Assembly (NCBI GenBank): GCA_016887505.1
Contig: CP069393.1
Location: 1,350,001-1,414,000 of the forward strand
DNA length: 64,000 nt
DNA from: Clostridia bacterium
Lineage (GTDB): Bacteria; Bacillota; TC1; UBA5767
Direction: 5' to 3'
Shown: in pieces, positions 8,240 through 16,231 of the stretch
Numbering within the stretch: the first letter of the stretch is position 1
Layout: every line of letters begins with the position of its first letter
The notes under the pieces: generated by a model
What the model saw: the letters and a program-made list of their open reading frames with translations, nothing else
Databases searched by the model: none
Told to the model about the DNA's origin: nothing
Position numbers and translations under genes: made by a program

Positions 8240-9299
8240 TTCTTTCCTCCAGGTCACCATGCATAGCTTTTATTTCCTGCATTTTACGTAACTTTGAAAG
8301 TGCCGTTGATTCAATCTGTCTAATTCGTTCTCGCGTCACATTAAAATGTTTCCCTACTTCCTCTAATGTCATTCTTTCCCCAGTAGTAATACCAAATCGC
8401 ATCCTGATGATTTCAGCTTGTCTTGGCTTTAGTCGACCAACACAATCATGTAATTGTCTGCTTATAAGTTTTCGCTCAACTTCTTGTTCCACTGTAATTC
8501 CCTCTGGAACAAATAATTCAATCAATTGGGTATCATGGTCTTCACCAACACAGACATCCAATGAAGCTGGGCTTAGAAGATTGTGGCTTATAGAAATTAT
8601 TTCTTTTGCTTTTTCAATAGAATAATTTTCTTCTGATACTAGAAAATCAGTTAATTCCTTATCTGTCTCAAAACTATGGTTTTGAATGGTTTTACGAATA
8701 TGATTAACTTTCTCAAATAGATGGACAGGTATTCTTACAAGGTATCCATTATCTGGGATGGCTCTGGTAATACTCTGTGTTACCCACCAATGGGCGTAGG
8801 TAAGAAACTTACATTCTTTCTTAATATCAAATCGTTCAACAGCTTTTTTAAAACCAAAAAAGCCATACATATAGAGGTCTTCATCATCTAATCTGTGCTG
8901 ATAACTCTTCGAATACTTTTGAACTATTTTCCATATGAAGCGTTCATTTTTTTGAATTAGTATTCCTAAAACATTTTGATTACCTCTTTGATACATCAAA
9001 CAGAGTTCTTCATTATTTAGCTTATTCAAACCAGAAGAGTCAAACGCTATTGTTCTATTTGATATTTCACAAGTTTCTTCTAAATGGTCATAATTGCCTT
9101 TCGAATCATTGTTTAATTCCTGTATATTTGTAGTTTCATTATCAAAAATAAGGTCTATACCACGTTCAATTAAATAGTCAATGATAATGTACTTATCCTG
9201 CAGTGGTAAAAAATCAAACAATTTTTCGAAACTCTGCTCACTAATTTTTTTCCCCACCAGATGTGGGTTGATTAATTTATCGATAAACTCTTTATTCAT
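8229..9299 (-). CDS. Sigma-70 family RNA polymerase sigma factor (RpoD-like, accessory)
   Basis: A 356-residue sigma-70 protein. Regions 2 to 4 are present: region 2 around RFIWKIVQKYSKS to FLTYAHWWVTQSITRAI, region 3 around VRIPVHLFEKVNHIRK, and region 4 ending in the helix-turn-helix MTLEEVGKHFNVTRERIRQI. The first ~110 residues are not a normal region 1 and match nothing I know. The ATG at 9299 is chosen for the GAGGTG site six bases upstream. It is an accessory sigma factor rather than the housekeeping RpoD, because it sits in a mobile island and runs directly into a RecQ-like helicase gene (11-bp overlap). Pairing of a primary-type sigma with a helicase is unusual. Confidence 0.85.
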   Translation of the reverse strand: MNKEFIDKLINPHLVGKKISEQSFEKLFDFLPLQDKYIIIDYLIERGIDLIFDNETTNIQELNNDSKGNYDHLEETCEISNRTIAFDSSGLNKLNNEELCLMYQRGNQNVLGILIQKNERFIWKIVQKYSKSYQHRLDDEDLYMYGFFGFKKAVERFDIKKECKFLTYAHWWVTQSITRAIPDNGYLVRIPVHLFEKVNHIRKTIQNHSFETDKELTDFLVSEENYSIEKAKEIISISHNLLSPASLDVCVGEDHDTQLIELFVPEGITVEQEVERKLISRQLHDCVGRLKPRQAEIIRMRFGITTGERMTLEEVGKHFNVTRERIRQIESTALSKLRKMQEIKAMHGDLEERNDR

Positions 9300-10464
9300 T
9301 GATTTCACCTCACTACCATGGCTATAACCCTTTATCAATACTTGCCTTGCACAATTAAATTATCCTAAATTCACACTAATTCAAATAGTCATTATCTTTA
9401 AAAGCCTCTATTTATTAATAATTGCGCACCACAGCAACTATTCCTATCTACCCGTTAACTGAATTATAAAACTTAATTAGACTAAATATGGTCCATGACA
9501 AAACTGACATATTATAATTGTCCCATCACAAATCATACGCACCTAGCAACCGGGTAAGCACTATAGAATACATCATATTTTTCCATCTAAAGAATAGATA
9601 TCATTTGAGCCCAAGAAACGAGGTCACATAAACCAACTGCATCATCTAAGCCAAATAACATATCAGCACAACCACAGAAACCCACTCTGGCTAACCCTTT
9701 GGAGAAGCCAAAATATAAGGCCTTTTTCAGTAAAACAAAATATATAATAGTACTCCTGAGCTTATACAATATTGGTCGGTACTATTACCAAGATTTGCTT
9801 TGTACATCCATAGCAGTCTGGTCTACTCGGCACAAACAGAGTTCGTAACTAACTCTCGCCCTTTCAGGTCTGTCATGCTGACTATATCGATTTAGCTTTT
9901 TTCGAGCACTTATCAATTATTAGTTCAACAATCTTCCTCAAAGGGCTTGGTCTCTGTATGAAGCGAAATCAATGTTTCAACAGGCAGTAAGTGAATTTTT
10001 TTTGCTATAGTTATAATAGTTCATATAGTTATTCTTCAGGCATCAATATTAAGCCGGTTTTGCATAGTGTCAGTCATAAAAACATGTATTGGTGTAAATT
10101 CAGCACAAAAAAGCTAGACAGACATATGTCCATCTAGCTAAATTATTAGGTTCTAATAACAAAATATTCCATTTTATAGTTTCCTCAGTTTATGGTTTTT
10201 GGAAACTCCCTGTATGAATTATATACAACTAAATTATAAAACGCAATGATGGACCCTATGAGGACAAATCTTATTTTGCTTATATTTCTTCCGTAATTCA
10301 TAATTATGTACCCTGTATTGATGAAATTGTAACACTCAGTGAAAGATAAAGAACTCACAGCTTCCACACTTACGAGAATATCAGACAATAATGAGAAGAT
10401 CCTGAAATCAATAAGATAGCAGTTCAAGGGAATACTTTTATTACACAATTAAATTATAATTCAC
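9300..10464 (-). other. Gene-poor AT-rich interval between sigma/helicase pair and defence-like operon
   Basis: About 1.1 kb without a convincing gene. Short open frames exist at 9587-9769 and 10185-10448 on the minus strand but show no family signature or good ribosome site. The only clear structure is a minus-strand terminator-like hairpin at 10107-10139, described separately. The DNA probably represents decayed sequence between IS insertions. Confidence 0.4.
10107..10139 (-). terminator. Terminator-like hairpin in the gene-poor interval
   Basis: On the minus strand AGCTAGA pairs with TCTAGCT (arms 10112-10118 and 10133-10139), with further pairing inside, and is followed by six T residues. 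It implies a transcription unit, possibly now decayed, ending here from the right. Confidence 0.5.
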
Positions 10465-10763
10465 TGTTCGAGTATCCGGCTGAAATCAGAAGGATAATAT
10501 ACACAACAAACGCCATCGAAACCTTTAACCGCCAGTTACGCAGAGTCACGAAATCCAAGAGTGTATTTCCAACCGATGATGCCCTGTTGAAAATGCTGTG
10601 TCTGGCAATGATTGATATAACCAAGAAATGGACTATGAGGACTTGGGACTGGGGTAAAATTATTAATCAGCAAGCAATTCACTTCGAGGGCATATTTGAC
10701 CTTCCCCCAGAACGAGTTAGGAAAAATCTTTAGGAAAGTTTATACTAATTTCTTGACAAATTC
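10465..10763 (+). pseudogene. 3' remnant of the IS256-family element found intact at 30.5 and 34.9 kb
   Basis: About 300 bp match the last 300 bp of the intact copies (31594-31893), including the end of the transposase and the right terminal repeat region. The frame reads FEYPAEIRRIIYTTNAIETF onward with a handful of substitutions and a displaced stop. The 5' three quarters are missing. It abuts the 3' end of the defence-like operon, which is 44 bp away, and is older than the intact copies because it has diverged. Confidence 0.85.
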
Positions 10764-10806
10764 TACTGCGATCAACCACTCACCAAAATACTTTTTTCCA
10801 CAACTA

Positions 10807-11247
10807 TCATTCCTCAATCTCTTCTATTCGCTCATCTAACATTTCAACCAGCTGAAATACCAGTCCTTCTTCATCATACTTTGAGAAATCAGGAACAAGT
10901 TTTTCAATAATTCCAAATCCTGTATTAGCATATTCCTCCGCTATTCCATACACTAAATCAGTGTTCCTAATTTTATCTTCTTCTTCTGTCTTTCTTAATT
11001 CATCAATTGCTACAGAGTAAATATAAGCCATTACAGAGTCTTTCCCTTTTGCCGATGATTCAAGAACAAGTCCTTCCTTGGATTTTGATTTTGTTCTAGT
11101 TCCTTCATTCACTCCTAATGCGAATGCAAGCATAAAAATATCTGTTCTTTCACCATTTGACTTCAAGCAAAGCATGTCAACTTTATCAATTTTTTCTTTA
11201 ATTAATCCCTCAACATACTGTCGGTCTGCGGATAATCTATCTGCCAT
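10807..11247 (-). CDS. Small protein of the DndD-like operon (DndE-sized, function unknown)
   Basis: A 146-residue acidic protein, last in the six-gene operon and only 3 bp after the DndD-like ATPase gene, with a GGAGG ribosome site overlapping that junction. It has a short N-terminal basic helix (RLSADRQYVEGLIKEKIDK), a central RTDIFMLAFALGVNEG segment, and a strongly acidic helical C-terminus ending EERIEEIEE-like. The RTDIFMLAFALG stretch and the position after a DndD-like gene recall DndE, but similarity is too weak to call. No enzyme motif is visible. It may be an adaptor for the ATPase. Confidence 0.6.
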   Translation of the reverse strand: MADRLSADRQYVEGLIKEKIDKVDMLCLKSNGERTDIFMLAFALGVNEGTRTKSKSKEGLVLESSAKGKDSVMAYIYSVAIDELRKTEEEDKIRNTDLVYGIAEEYANTGFGIIEKLVPDFSKYDEEGLVFQLVEMLDERIEEIEE

Positions 11248-11250
11248 TGC

Positions 11251-13230
11251 TTAAGCCTCCCTTATAGTTGCTATTTCATCTGTAGTAAGCTTATTGTAAC
11301 TTGAAATAACCTCTTGATTTAATACATTACTAATTTCATCTGAATATTCTGATGGAGTAACCGCCAAAATTATTTGCTTCGATTGGCTTACATTTAAAAG
11401 CACTTTTGCAAAATTTTCTCTGTTAATATCTGAAACTCTTCCAACCGGCGTATCAATAAATAATAAATTATCGTATCCTGAAACTTCATGAAGTCCAATC
11501 GTAAATGCAAGTGCAAGCAATTCCTTTTCTGCTGCTGAGCAACTATGTAGGCAGGATAAATTTGTTCTTTTATGGAACAATTTCAGTCTAAAATTATCGT
11601 CTAGTTCAATCCTTCCGTATGTTTCTTTCTTCCATAATAATTCCTCGAAAATTTCCATCGTTCGTTTTTGCATTTTTGACTTTACATCAGTAACAATACT
11701 ATTCTTAATGCTTATAATGATTTCCCTAGCATCTGACACAAAATCATAGTGTCTTTTAATATCATCGCAAGTGGAATTATCCTTTATTGCTTGGTCATAT
11801 TCTTTCTTTTTATCTGTTTTTTCTTTTTCTAAATTTTCTAATTGGGTTTTATACGAACCTTTTTTTTGAGAATTTAATTTAACCAAGTCCTCATTATTTC
11901 GTTTTTGCATCATTGCTATTTCGATCTCTTTTATTTCACTGACTGTTGAAATTTGATTATATAATTTATCATTTTCAGCATTTAGATCATCAATTTTGTC
12001 TTGATATTCTTTCAATAATCCAAATATTCTTTCTTTATCATTCTGATATTCAGATACTTCAAGTCCTCTATGAATGTCATTTTTTATTTCTGTAAGCTTC
12101 TGTATCGATACATTCGACATAAACTTTTGAACTAAAGTTTGAAAATATTCTTCTGCTGATTTATTCAAATCACTACCGCAAATTTTACATTTGTGTTCTT
12201 CTAAACTATTCTTTATGACATCAATATTAATATCTGGAACTAACGAACCATCCCCCACTTTTTGCATGATATATTGTTCTGTATTTTTATTTTTCTTATA
12301 CAATAATATCTTCACTAAATATTTTCGAACAAATATTGATAATTCTTGTTTTACCTGCATAAGTTTCGCTTCATATCTTACAATTTCTTCCTTATTCTTA
12401 TTATATCTATTATTATACTCTACAATTCTCTCAGTCCCGTTAATTATTGAATCCATCTGCTCAATCGCTTTTTCTGAATTCGCGATCTGCTCCTCGATTT
12501 GCGCTATTTCTCGCTTTTTATTGTCAATATTATTCTGTACTACATTTAATGCTGTTGCCTTTGCTTCGAGATTTGGTGATAATCTAGATAATTTTTTCTG
12601 ATATTGCTTAGCAAAACTTCCCAGATGTTCTTCGACTTTTCCAATCACATTTACCTGAGCAATTTCATAAATACTATCTCGTATATGAGACACGTTACTA
12701 ATATCTGGATCAAAATAATTAAGCAATTGCTCACCATCAAAATAAAAGTACTCTCTTATTTTCTTCGGCAAATATCGATTTATAATTTCATCTGCTTGTG
12801 CTTCCTCATACCTATAAGTATCTCCACTCGCTCTAGTTTCTAAAACATTGAATATGTCCTTTCCTGCTTGGAGATAGGTGTTTACACTAATTGAAGCTTT
12901 ACGTTCAAATACATACTTTTGGTTTCCTTCAGTCATACAAATTTTAACCACAACATATCCATATTGTTCATCATTTATTTTCGCTTCTTCGATAGCATCT
13001 ATATTACATAATGATAACTTATCCTTTTGATTACTGATCAATTTTACTGCTCCAGAGGCATGTGGTTCATCCCCGTACAGGCACCAGTTGATCGCATTTA
13101 AAAGATTTGTTTTCCCAACTCCGTTTGAAGCTACAATAATATGCATATCATTCTCTGATGTCTTGTCAAAACAAAACTTAACATTCTTATATTGTCTATA
13201 GTTATTTATTTCAATTGATGAAAAGCGCAT
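11251..13230 (-). CDS. DndD-like SMC/Rad50-type zinc-hook ATPase
   Basis: A 659-residue protein built like DndD/SbcC. It has an N-terminal Walker A, ASNGVGKTNLLNAINWCLYG (about 34-53), a long coiled coil, a central zinc hook CKICGS (about 347) flanked by coil, then an ABC signature region SAAEKELLALAFTIGL and a Walker B of the DndD form LLFIDTPVGRVSD, where TP replaces the usual DE. DndD-type ATPases couple ATP hydrolysis to DNA nicking or conformational change in phosphorothioation and related defence systems. Its start overlaps the stop of the microprotein gene by one base (TAATG), showing coupling. No dndB or dndC gene accompanies it, so it is not a standard Dnd system. Confidence 0.8.
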   Translation of the reverse strand: MRFSSIEINNYRQYKNVKFCFDKTSENDMHIIVASNGVGKTNLLNAINWCLYGDEPHASGAVKLISNQKDKLSLCNIDAIEEAKINDEQYGYVVVKICMTEGNQKYVFERKASISVNTYLQAGKDIFNVLETRASGDTYRYEEAQADEIINRYLPKKIREYFYFDGEQLLNYFDPDISNVSHIRDSIYEIAQVNVIGKVEEHLGSFAKQYQKKLSRLSPNLEAKATALNVVQNNIDNKKREIAQIEEQIANSEKAIEQMDSIINGTERIVEYNNRYNKNKEEIVRYEAKLMQVKQELSIFVRKYLVKILLYKKNKNTEQYIMQKVGDGSLVPDINIDVIKNSLEEHKCKICGSDLNKSAEEYFQTLVQKFMSNVSIQKLTEIKNDIHRGLEVSEYQNDKERIFGLLKEYQDKIDDLNAENDKLYNQISTVSEIKEIEIAMMQKRNNEDLVKLNSQKKGSYKTQLENLEKEKTDKKKEYDQAIKDNSTCDDIKRHYDFVSDAREIIISIKNSIVTDVKSKMQKRTMEIFEELLWKKETYGRIELDDNFRLKLFHKRTNLSCLHSCSAAEKELLALAFTIGLHEVSGYDNLLFIDTPVGRVSDINRENFAKVLLNVSQSKQIILAVTPSEYSDEISNVLNQEVISSYNKLTTDEIATIREA

Positions 13231-13400
13231 TACTCATTTCCCCTTTCATTCAATGCTAAGTCGATCAATTCTTTATATTTTTTACTATACTGGCAACTTT
13301 CATTTTCATGATTTACAATATCAAAAAGAAAATCCCTCATTGCCTTATCATTCTTTGTTTTTTCCTCCAATAGTGCTTTAATAGTCAAGTTCTTTATCAT
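13230..13400 (-). CDS. 56-residue microprotein of the defence-like operon
   Basis: A 56-codon gene locked into the operon at both ends: its ATG (13398-13400) overlaps the helicase stop as ATGA, and its TAA shares one base with the ATPase start. The product starts MIKNLTIKALLEEKTKND and is charged and helical, with a single cysteine in ENESCQYSKKY. No family is recognised. Because the two overlaps preserve the coding frame chain, it is very likely real. It may be a small subunit linking helicase and ATPase. Confidence 0.7.
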   Translation of the reverse strand: MIKNLTIKALLEEKTKNDKAMRDFLFDIVNHENESCQYSKKYKELIDLALNERGNE

Positions 13401-15532
13401 TCCGTAACCTCCCTTAAAATAGAATATACTTCATTTAAAACAGATGAATTATTGATAGCATTTTTCGATAACTCCAATACACGGTCCATCTCTTTTTTGA
13501 AAATACGCTTTTCTAATTCAATTATCTGGTCATTATGAAAATCAGAAATATCTGGTTTAATAATCATATCGTATATATTCGCAATATTTTTCCCTGGTGC
13601 CTGTCTGATTATTCTACCTATCCTTTGTATATACTCCCTTGGATTTGTACTACTTGCCATTACTATAGCTCGGTCTGCTGAAGGAATATCTATTCCTTCA
13701 TCCAAACATTTTATTGCAACAAGAACCTGATACTTTTTCTCTTTAAAACATTTAATAATGTATTGTCGCTCTGATAACCCTCCGTATTTATCTGATGATA
13801 TTGTAGATTGTGCCTGAGTAAATCTAGACGCAGAAATACCATTTTCCCCCAATATTTTCATTACTTTGTCCATCTGATCGGCCGAAACAAAGATAATTGT
13901 ATCTGATATTTCTGCCCCAATCTCCGACAAAATAGATTCTAATTCTCTGTATTTTTCATGTGCATTCTTTTCGATATCTGCACGTTTAAAACGCATCATC
14001 TGAAGGTAATTGTAAGTTTCTTCACTTTTAAATCTGCTAATACGAATTATTTTATCTGTAATTATTTTATATTCTTCTAGCTCATCCTCTGTCATTGATA
14101 TGAATCGAGGTTCATACTTAAAATTAACTAGAAAAGGCTTTCCGGTTAAAGGATTATGATTTTTCAAAGCATCTTCAAGTGAAAATTCATATGATTTACC
14201 ACCAAAATACTTTTCAATTAAATAACTACCCTCATCATCAAACCAACGCTGGGGTGTCGCGCTCAATCCTAGTCTATATGAATATCTTTCTAGCAAACCA
14301 TTTTTTGTTTTTGCCGCACCCAAGCCATGAACTTCATCGCCTATCAGAAATTTTGTTATTCTGTCACTAGTATCATTTATTAAATTGATATAATTTTCAG
14401 AACTACAAATTTGATGAGTCGAATAAACAACCAAGTTTCTATATAAACCAGTGCTTAATTTCAAAATTTCTCGTTTTAATAGTGATGGCCAATTAGTTAC
14501 ATTCCCATTTATCTCTATTGAATGGTCAACTTGTATATCCAAACTTTCAATATCTGTTTTCCATTGGGATGCCAATGTTATTTGCGGACATGCTATAACT
14601 ACAAGTAGCTTTGAAGTATCTTCCATTGCATTCTTAATACAACCGATTGCAGTTCTTGTTTTGCCACAGCCCGTTGCCATTTGCAAAAGTAAATTTCTTT
14701 CATTATCTTCCCACATTTCAACTGCTTCCTTTTGATAAAAGAATAGCTTTAGTGAAGGTTTTGGTGATTGCATTTCGATAATAATATTGTTTGGATAATA
14801 ATTCTTTATTGCCAGCATGGAAGGCTCAAAATATTGACTTTCAGTTATTAGTTTTTCTGCAAGAGCTTGTGGAATATCTTTTACCTCAACATCTGGCCTT
14901 ACAGCTCTCCAAAAACTGTCAAATTTCTTAATATCATCCTCTATATAAGGTATTGCGCCCGACCAACTACAAAACACTTTGAATTCTTCTGTATTGCCAA
15001 GCCACCCCGATGCTGATTCATTATTGGAGCCACTAAAGGATAAAATATTTCCACTTTGGTCATGGAAAATTCCAACTTTCTGATGCATAATTCCTAATTC
15101 ATTTATCTGGTCAGCACTACACATCTTGCCATTTTTTTTTATTACCGCAATTTTTATTTCAAGCTTATCTTTCGCAAGCATCCAGCCTAGTGCCATAATA
15201 TGGTCCTTTTGAAATTGGGATTCAATCTGCGAATAATCACTAATAAATTTTTCTGTAAGCAACTCATCTAGATTTTTAACAGAATTTTCTAGCATCATAA
15301 TATCATCGCAACTTAATTGCGGACATGTCACTAATCTCATCTTGCCACCGTTAGAGATAAAATTCTCCAACCCTCGTGCAGCCAGTGCTAAACTACTTGA
15401 TGAAAAAAATCCAGCAATTCTATCATAATGATTGGATAACGATAATACCGGGATATAAAATTCCCATAAAACATCATCCATTCCTGAATCATATGAAATT
15501 TTTAGTGGTATATTGGATAAGTTTTTAGTCAT
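13397..15532 (-). CDS. PLD-nuclease/superfamily 2 helicase fusion
   Basis: A 711-residue fusion. Residues 1 to about 230 form a phospholipase-D-like domain: RIAGFFSSSSLALAARG, then MHQKVGIFHDQSGNILSFSG with the catalytic HxK (His about 150) and a following SGSNNESASGW. The rest is an SF2 helicase: QKEAVEMW, Walker A MATGCGKT (about 286), DEVHGLG (about 397), LSATPQRW, GIDIPSADRAI and motif VI QRIGRIIRQ (about 636). Such proteins are common in defence islands, where they act as nuclease/translocases on DNA. It begins four bases after the 230-aa gene and its stop overlaps the microprotein start. Only one HxK is seen, so a dimeric nuclease is likely. Confidence 0.82.
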   Translation of the reverse strand: MTKNLSNIPLKISYDSGMDDVLWEFYIPVLSLSNHYDRIAGFFSSSSLALAARGLENFISNGGKMRLVTCPQLSCDDIMMLENSVKNLDELLTEKFISDYSQIESQFQKDHIMALGWMLAKDKLEIKIAVIKKNGKMCSADQINELGIMHQKVGIFHDQSGNILSFSGSNNESASGWLGNTEEFKVFCSWSGAIPYIEDDIKKFDSFWRAVRPDVEVKDIPQALAEKLITESQYFEPSMLAIKNYYPNNIIIEMQSPKPSLKLFFYQKEAVEMWEDNERNLLLQMATGCGKTRTAIGCIKNAMEDTSKLLVVIACPQITLASQWKTDIESLDIQVDHSIEINGNVTNWPSLLKREILKLSTGLYRNLVVYSTHQICSSENYINLINDTSDRITKFLIGDEVHGLGAAKTKNGLLERYSYRLGLSATPQRWFDDEGSYLIEKYFGGKSYEFSLEDALKNHNPLTGKPFLVNFKYEPRFISMTEDELEEYKIITDKIIRISRFKSEETYNYLQMMRFKRADIEKNAHEKYRELESILSEIGAEISDTIIFVSADQMDKVMKILGENGISASRFTQAQSTISSDKYGGLSERQYIIKCFKEKKYQVLVAIKCLDEGIDIPSADRAIVMASSTNPREYIQRIGRIIRQAPGKNIANIYDMIIKPDISDFHNDQIIELEKRIFKKEMDRVLELSKNAINNSSVLNEVYSILREVTE

Positions 15533-15536
15533 TTTC

Positions 15537-16229
15537 TCACTTCCATTTCAAATGGGTTTCAATGATTTCTTCACTATCAATAGATTTACAAACATATTCT
15601 AGCATGGTTCTAACATTTGGTCTTCGACGTATTGCTGTACTTTCTGATAAGTAATTACGAAGTATTCCCATCATATTAACTTCATGATATCTTGCATCAA
15701 TAACACTTTTCTGGATTATTGGTATTAGCAGAAATAATTTTGTTCTTATTTCTTTTCTTACATCATCATCAAATTCAATATATTCTTTTCCAATATAGCT
15801 AACAGAAAATGGTTGATGCTTTGTTGTCAGATGCATTAACGATGCAGTTTTATAATGATTTTCTCCATATTTTGTCTGTGCACCTTTACTACCTGTTTTA
15901 TTAAAAAAATATCCAATCAATTGATAATTGCAACCTGGATTAGACTCTACTATCCTAATAACATCGTCTATTGAATTTATGCTACTATATTGCGGAATAT
16001 TTTTAGCCGATATATCTTGTATACTCGTTGCATCTGCTTCAATAATATCAATTATTTTCCTTACCGATGTTTTATTAATGGTCTTAAGTATATGTGCAGC
16101 TACTCTCTGCAATTCACCTTCAGCATATTTTCCCTGAGGTATCACATCAACTGGGTGTAAATAGAATAATCTTAAGATTTCATGGTCATAAATACTACCA
16201 TTGAGTATTTTTTCTATATAACTTTCCAA
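15537..16229 (-). CDS. Unknown 230-residue protein of the defence-like operon
   Basis: I do not recognise this family. The product is 230 residues, mixed alpha/beta by eye, with no signal peptide or membrane segment. Noticeable segments are FYLHPVDVIPQGKYAEGELQ near the N-terminus, KTGSKGAQTKYGENHYKTAS (about 112-131), rich in basic and polar residues, and RNYLSESTAIRRRPNVRTML near the C-terminus. A TTG start (16227-16229) with AAGGGA nine bases upstream is used; the gene begins two bases after the radical SAM stop and ends four bases before the helicase start. The basic segments would suit nucleic acid binding, but that is inference. Confidence 0.72.
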   Translation of the reverse strand: MESYIEKILNGSIYDHEILRLFYLHPVDVIPQGKYAEGELQRVAAHILKTINKTSVRKIIDIIEADATSIQDISAKNIPQYSSINSIDDVIRIVESNPGCNYQLIGYFFNKTGSKGAQTKYGENHYKTASLMHLTTKHQPFSVSYIGKEYIEFDDDVRKEIRTKLFLLIPIIQKSVIDARYHEVNMMGILRNYLSESTAIRRRPNVRTMLEYVCKSIDSEEIIETHLKWK

Positions 16230-16231
16230 AC

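Noticed and set aside
9587-9769. 60-residue frame on the minus strand
   Set aside because: No ribosome site, no neighbour relation, no recognisable protein pattern.
10185-10448. 87-residue frame on the minus strand ahead of a terminator
   Set aside because: Composition is like translated AT-rich DNA; no ribosome site, no family signature, and part may be IS-derived. Kept only as a mention.
11251-13230. Calling the ATPase operon a standard Dnd phosphorothioation system
   Set aside because: No cysteine desulfurase, DndB or DndC gene is in the operon; only the ATPase and a doubtful DndE-sized protein recall it.
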